Part shown: in pieces, positions 53,401 to 56,400 of the stretch | Layout: every line of letters begins with the position of its first letter | How positions within the stretch are numbered: position 1 is the first letter of the stretch | DNA from: Trichoplusia ni | Lineage: Eukaryota; Arthropoda; Insecta; Lepidoptera; Noctuidae | NCBI RefSeq assembly: GCF_003590095.1 | Contig: NC_039490.1 | Span: forward strand, 11,425,834-11,489,833 | Direction: 5' to 3' | DNA length: 64,000 nucleotides | Notes under the pieces: model-generated | Databases searched by the model: none | Told to the model about the DNA's origin: nothing | The model's input: only the letters and a program-made list of their open reading frames with translations | Program-made: the position numbers and the translations under genes

Positions 53401-56400
53401 TTTACTCACCAGATTGATTACAACATCTTCGACCTTCTCGCACTATCACATACTAAAATTCATTCACTGCACAAACTACCATCTTCATATATACACAACC
53501 ACATTACTCATCACAGTATTTTCGACCTTCGATTGCATAATTACTTCTTTTTATTTCTCTGTAGTTAGCGTCGTTCGCCATTGTTATCATATTCACAGAT
53601 CATAATTCATAAACCAAAAATATTAAATTTCGTACAATGTCCAACAAAACTATCTACTAGTTTGTCTGTTGGGTCGCATTAAACGTTGGTTAAATGTATT
53701 GTTGGTCAGATGTTGACGTACACCGCCGGGCACATCAACTACGGCGGTCGCGTGACCGACGACTGGGACCGACGCTGTCTGCTCTGCCTGCTCGGAGACT
53801 ACTACACCACGTCCGTGCTGACCGACCGGTGTATCTTCGACGAGAGCGGGGCTTATAGACAGGTCAGTTGGGGCTTGCTACGTTAAGGTTAAGCGACGTT
53901 AAGTGAGATCGGGATTTGGATGGGTGATCATTTGGACTATATTTTCTTAATATTCTTTCTAAATATTATAATATGGTTTATTTTCGATTTGAATGATTTA
54001 TAGATTTTGACATATTTAAACCTTATTATATGTATGTACTAAGTCGTCGCAAAAATAAGAAGCTGAAGAATTGTTTTAGCCTGATTTGCTTATTTTATAA
54101 TAAAGACGACACCATTGCGTCAGCTCCAGAATAATAAATCTTTGCGATCCCGACAAAACGCAGTAGTAAACACTCAAAAAATTCATGATCTGTTTATTTC
54201 AGCCGGTACATCGTTACCTAACTCGTAGCTCGTAGCTCGTAGCTAGTCAACATGTGTATATCCCGCAGCAACAATCATCGTCGTCGATCGAGGACTACAC
54301 GCGCTACATCCGCACTCTGCCGCTCAACGACGACCCCTCGCTGTTCGGGCTGCACCCCAACGCCAACATCAGCTACGCCATGTCCGAGACTCATAACTGC
54401 ATCGGTATGCATACCTATTATGTAAGAGATATTTATTTACTGTAAAAAATACTGGGACTCTGTACAATTAGGCTGAAGAAAATACAAATCGGTTGGGTAT
54501 CAAACGAAGGTTTGAGTACCCACCCTTAAATTTATTGGATTGCCACCAATAAATTTATGATAGTAACCACTTTTGCTTGACCTTGACCTCGACCTTTATT
54601 TTTGGTTAACAGAAAAATACATCATCTGACAAAATTTCAACTGTCTATCTTATACGGATCATGAGATACCCTCGCCTGAAAATGTCTTCTCATACAAATT
54701 TAGATCAGCTGATGACAAATTCCTTTCTGTTTAACTTAACCCCTTGAACTTGCCTCGCGTTCTTAAAGGAAATAATAAAGTTACATATTTAGTAGTGAGA
54801 ATTCAAATACCTATGGCTATGTTTAAGCCAATGTGTGTATTGGTGTCTTGTGTAAGTGACTTGGAATGTTTTTGAAAGCCTCGCGACACAAGGATTAAAT
54901 TCCTTTCTGCAGGAGCCGTTTTAAAAAATCTAAAGACGAAAACAACTTTTAAAAAATCTTGGTCCTTGGTCCTTAATAACGTTATTCTACGAGTATAACC
55001 TTCTCCTAGCGACCCTCCGCGACCTGCAGCCGAAGGAGATCGCGGTGGCTGGCGGCATGTCCATCGAGATGATGACGGAGCTGGCCGCCAAGGACATCCT
55101 GCACGTACTCCCGGCGCAGCTCGACACCGCGCATATCGCTGCAAAGTAAACACACCATAATAATTATCTTATAATATGTATCAACTTCTTCTTGCAAGGA
55201 AAGACAAGCCAAGGCTTGTCGAATTATTGTGAAGTTCATTAATTAAATTATATATAACAAATGTTTTTCATACACGATAAGGGTTTTCCACCCCTAACAT
55301 TTCTTTTCTTATATTATCATTGTTCACCAGAAATACCATGGGATCGGATAAGTCTTTGCTGAGTTCATAGCAAAACAAACGCACCAACAGACAAAAAAAA
55401 TGAAAAAAAAAACTTTCGCTTCGGGATTCTTTGGAGCCAAATTCCTTTATGCAAAAGGTTCAATTTTCATTGTTTAGATTATGAAATATAGTATCTTTGT
55501 ATATGCCCACAGCTACCCGGTGTCTTACAAGGAGTCTTTGAACACGGTGCTAATACAAGAGGCTATCCGCTACAACAAGCTGCTCACCGTCATCAACCAG
55601 TCGCTCAAGTCAGTATTTTACTGCTTCCTAAATTTACAGTAAATCTTTATATAAATGGGTTTCCCGAAATAATAGCTATTTTCTAATTATATTTGTTTGG
55701 AAGCACCAAACATATTTAAATTAGGAAGTAATAATAATATTTTTCGGCTGTTTCAAGGCCTTTTAAAAATGTTCATGACGATTTATGGCTTAACTGTGAC
55801 TGACACTAGATATACCTTTATAAATGAAGAATAAAACTGTACGAAGATTTTTAACGTAGCCGTCGTATTTTTTTATTCTAAAGTCATAAATATTTCTTTA
55901 AAAACAATAATATACCGTTTGCCTTTTTTTCGAACTAACTATTTCACAAAGATACATTAGAAATGTAGTAAGCACAACGTTATTCTATTACTTGGTGTGC
56001 AGAGACCTGCTCAAAGCCCTGAAGGGTCTGGTGGTGATGTCCGAGGCCCTAGAGAACATGACGGATAGCCTCGCCAAGAACCTGGTGCCGGTCATGTGGA
56101 GCTCCAAGGCTTACCCTTCACTGAAGCCCTTAGGTAGGCTTCCTTTTCTTATCCTCATCATAAGATTATGATAGTCGCAAAGTAAGTCAGCCGGTCTGTT
56201 GTTGTTGGGTATCCTTTACAGATATATTATTTTAAATTCATCCTTTGACTTCATGAATAACCGCGTGTAGCCTGAGGTAACCACGCCAAACCCCGTGACT
56301 TGGGTTCGATCCCCGGACAAGCATTAGTGTGATTCTTGAAAGCTTGTTCTGAGTCTAGGTGTCTTTGTGCAGGTGACATGTTTCATTCCTGAAATACCCC

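Noticed and set aside
53884..53936. A 5S rRNA gene
   Set aside because: Only about 50 bp resemble 5S; the rest of the gene and a terminator are absent.
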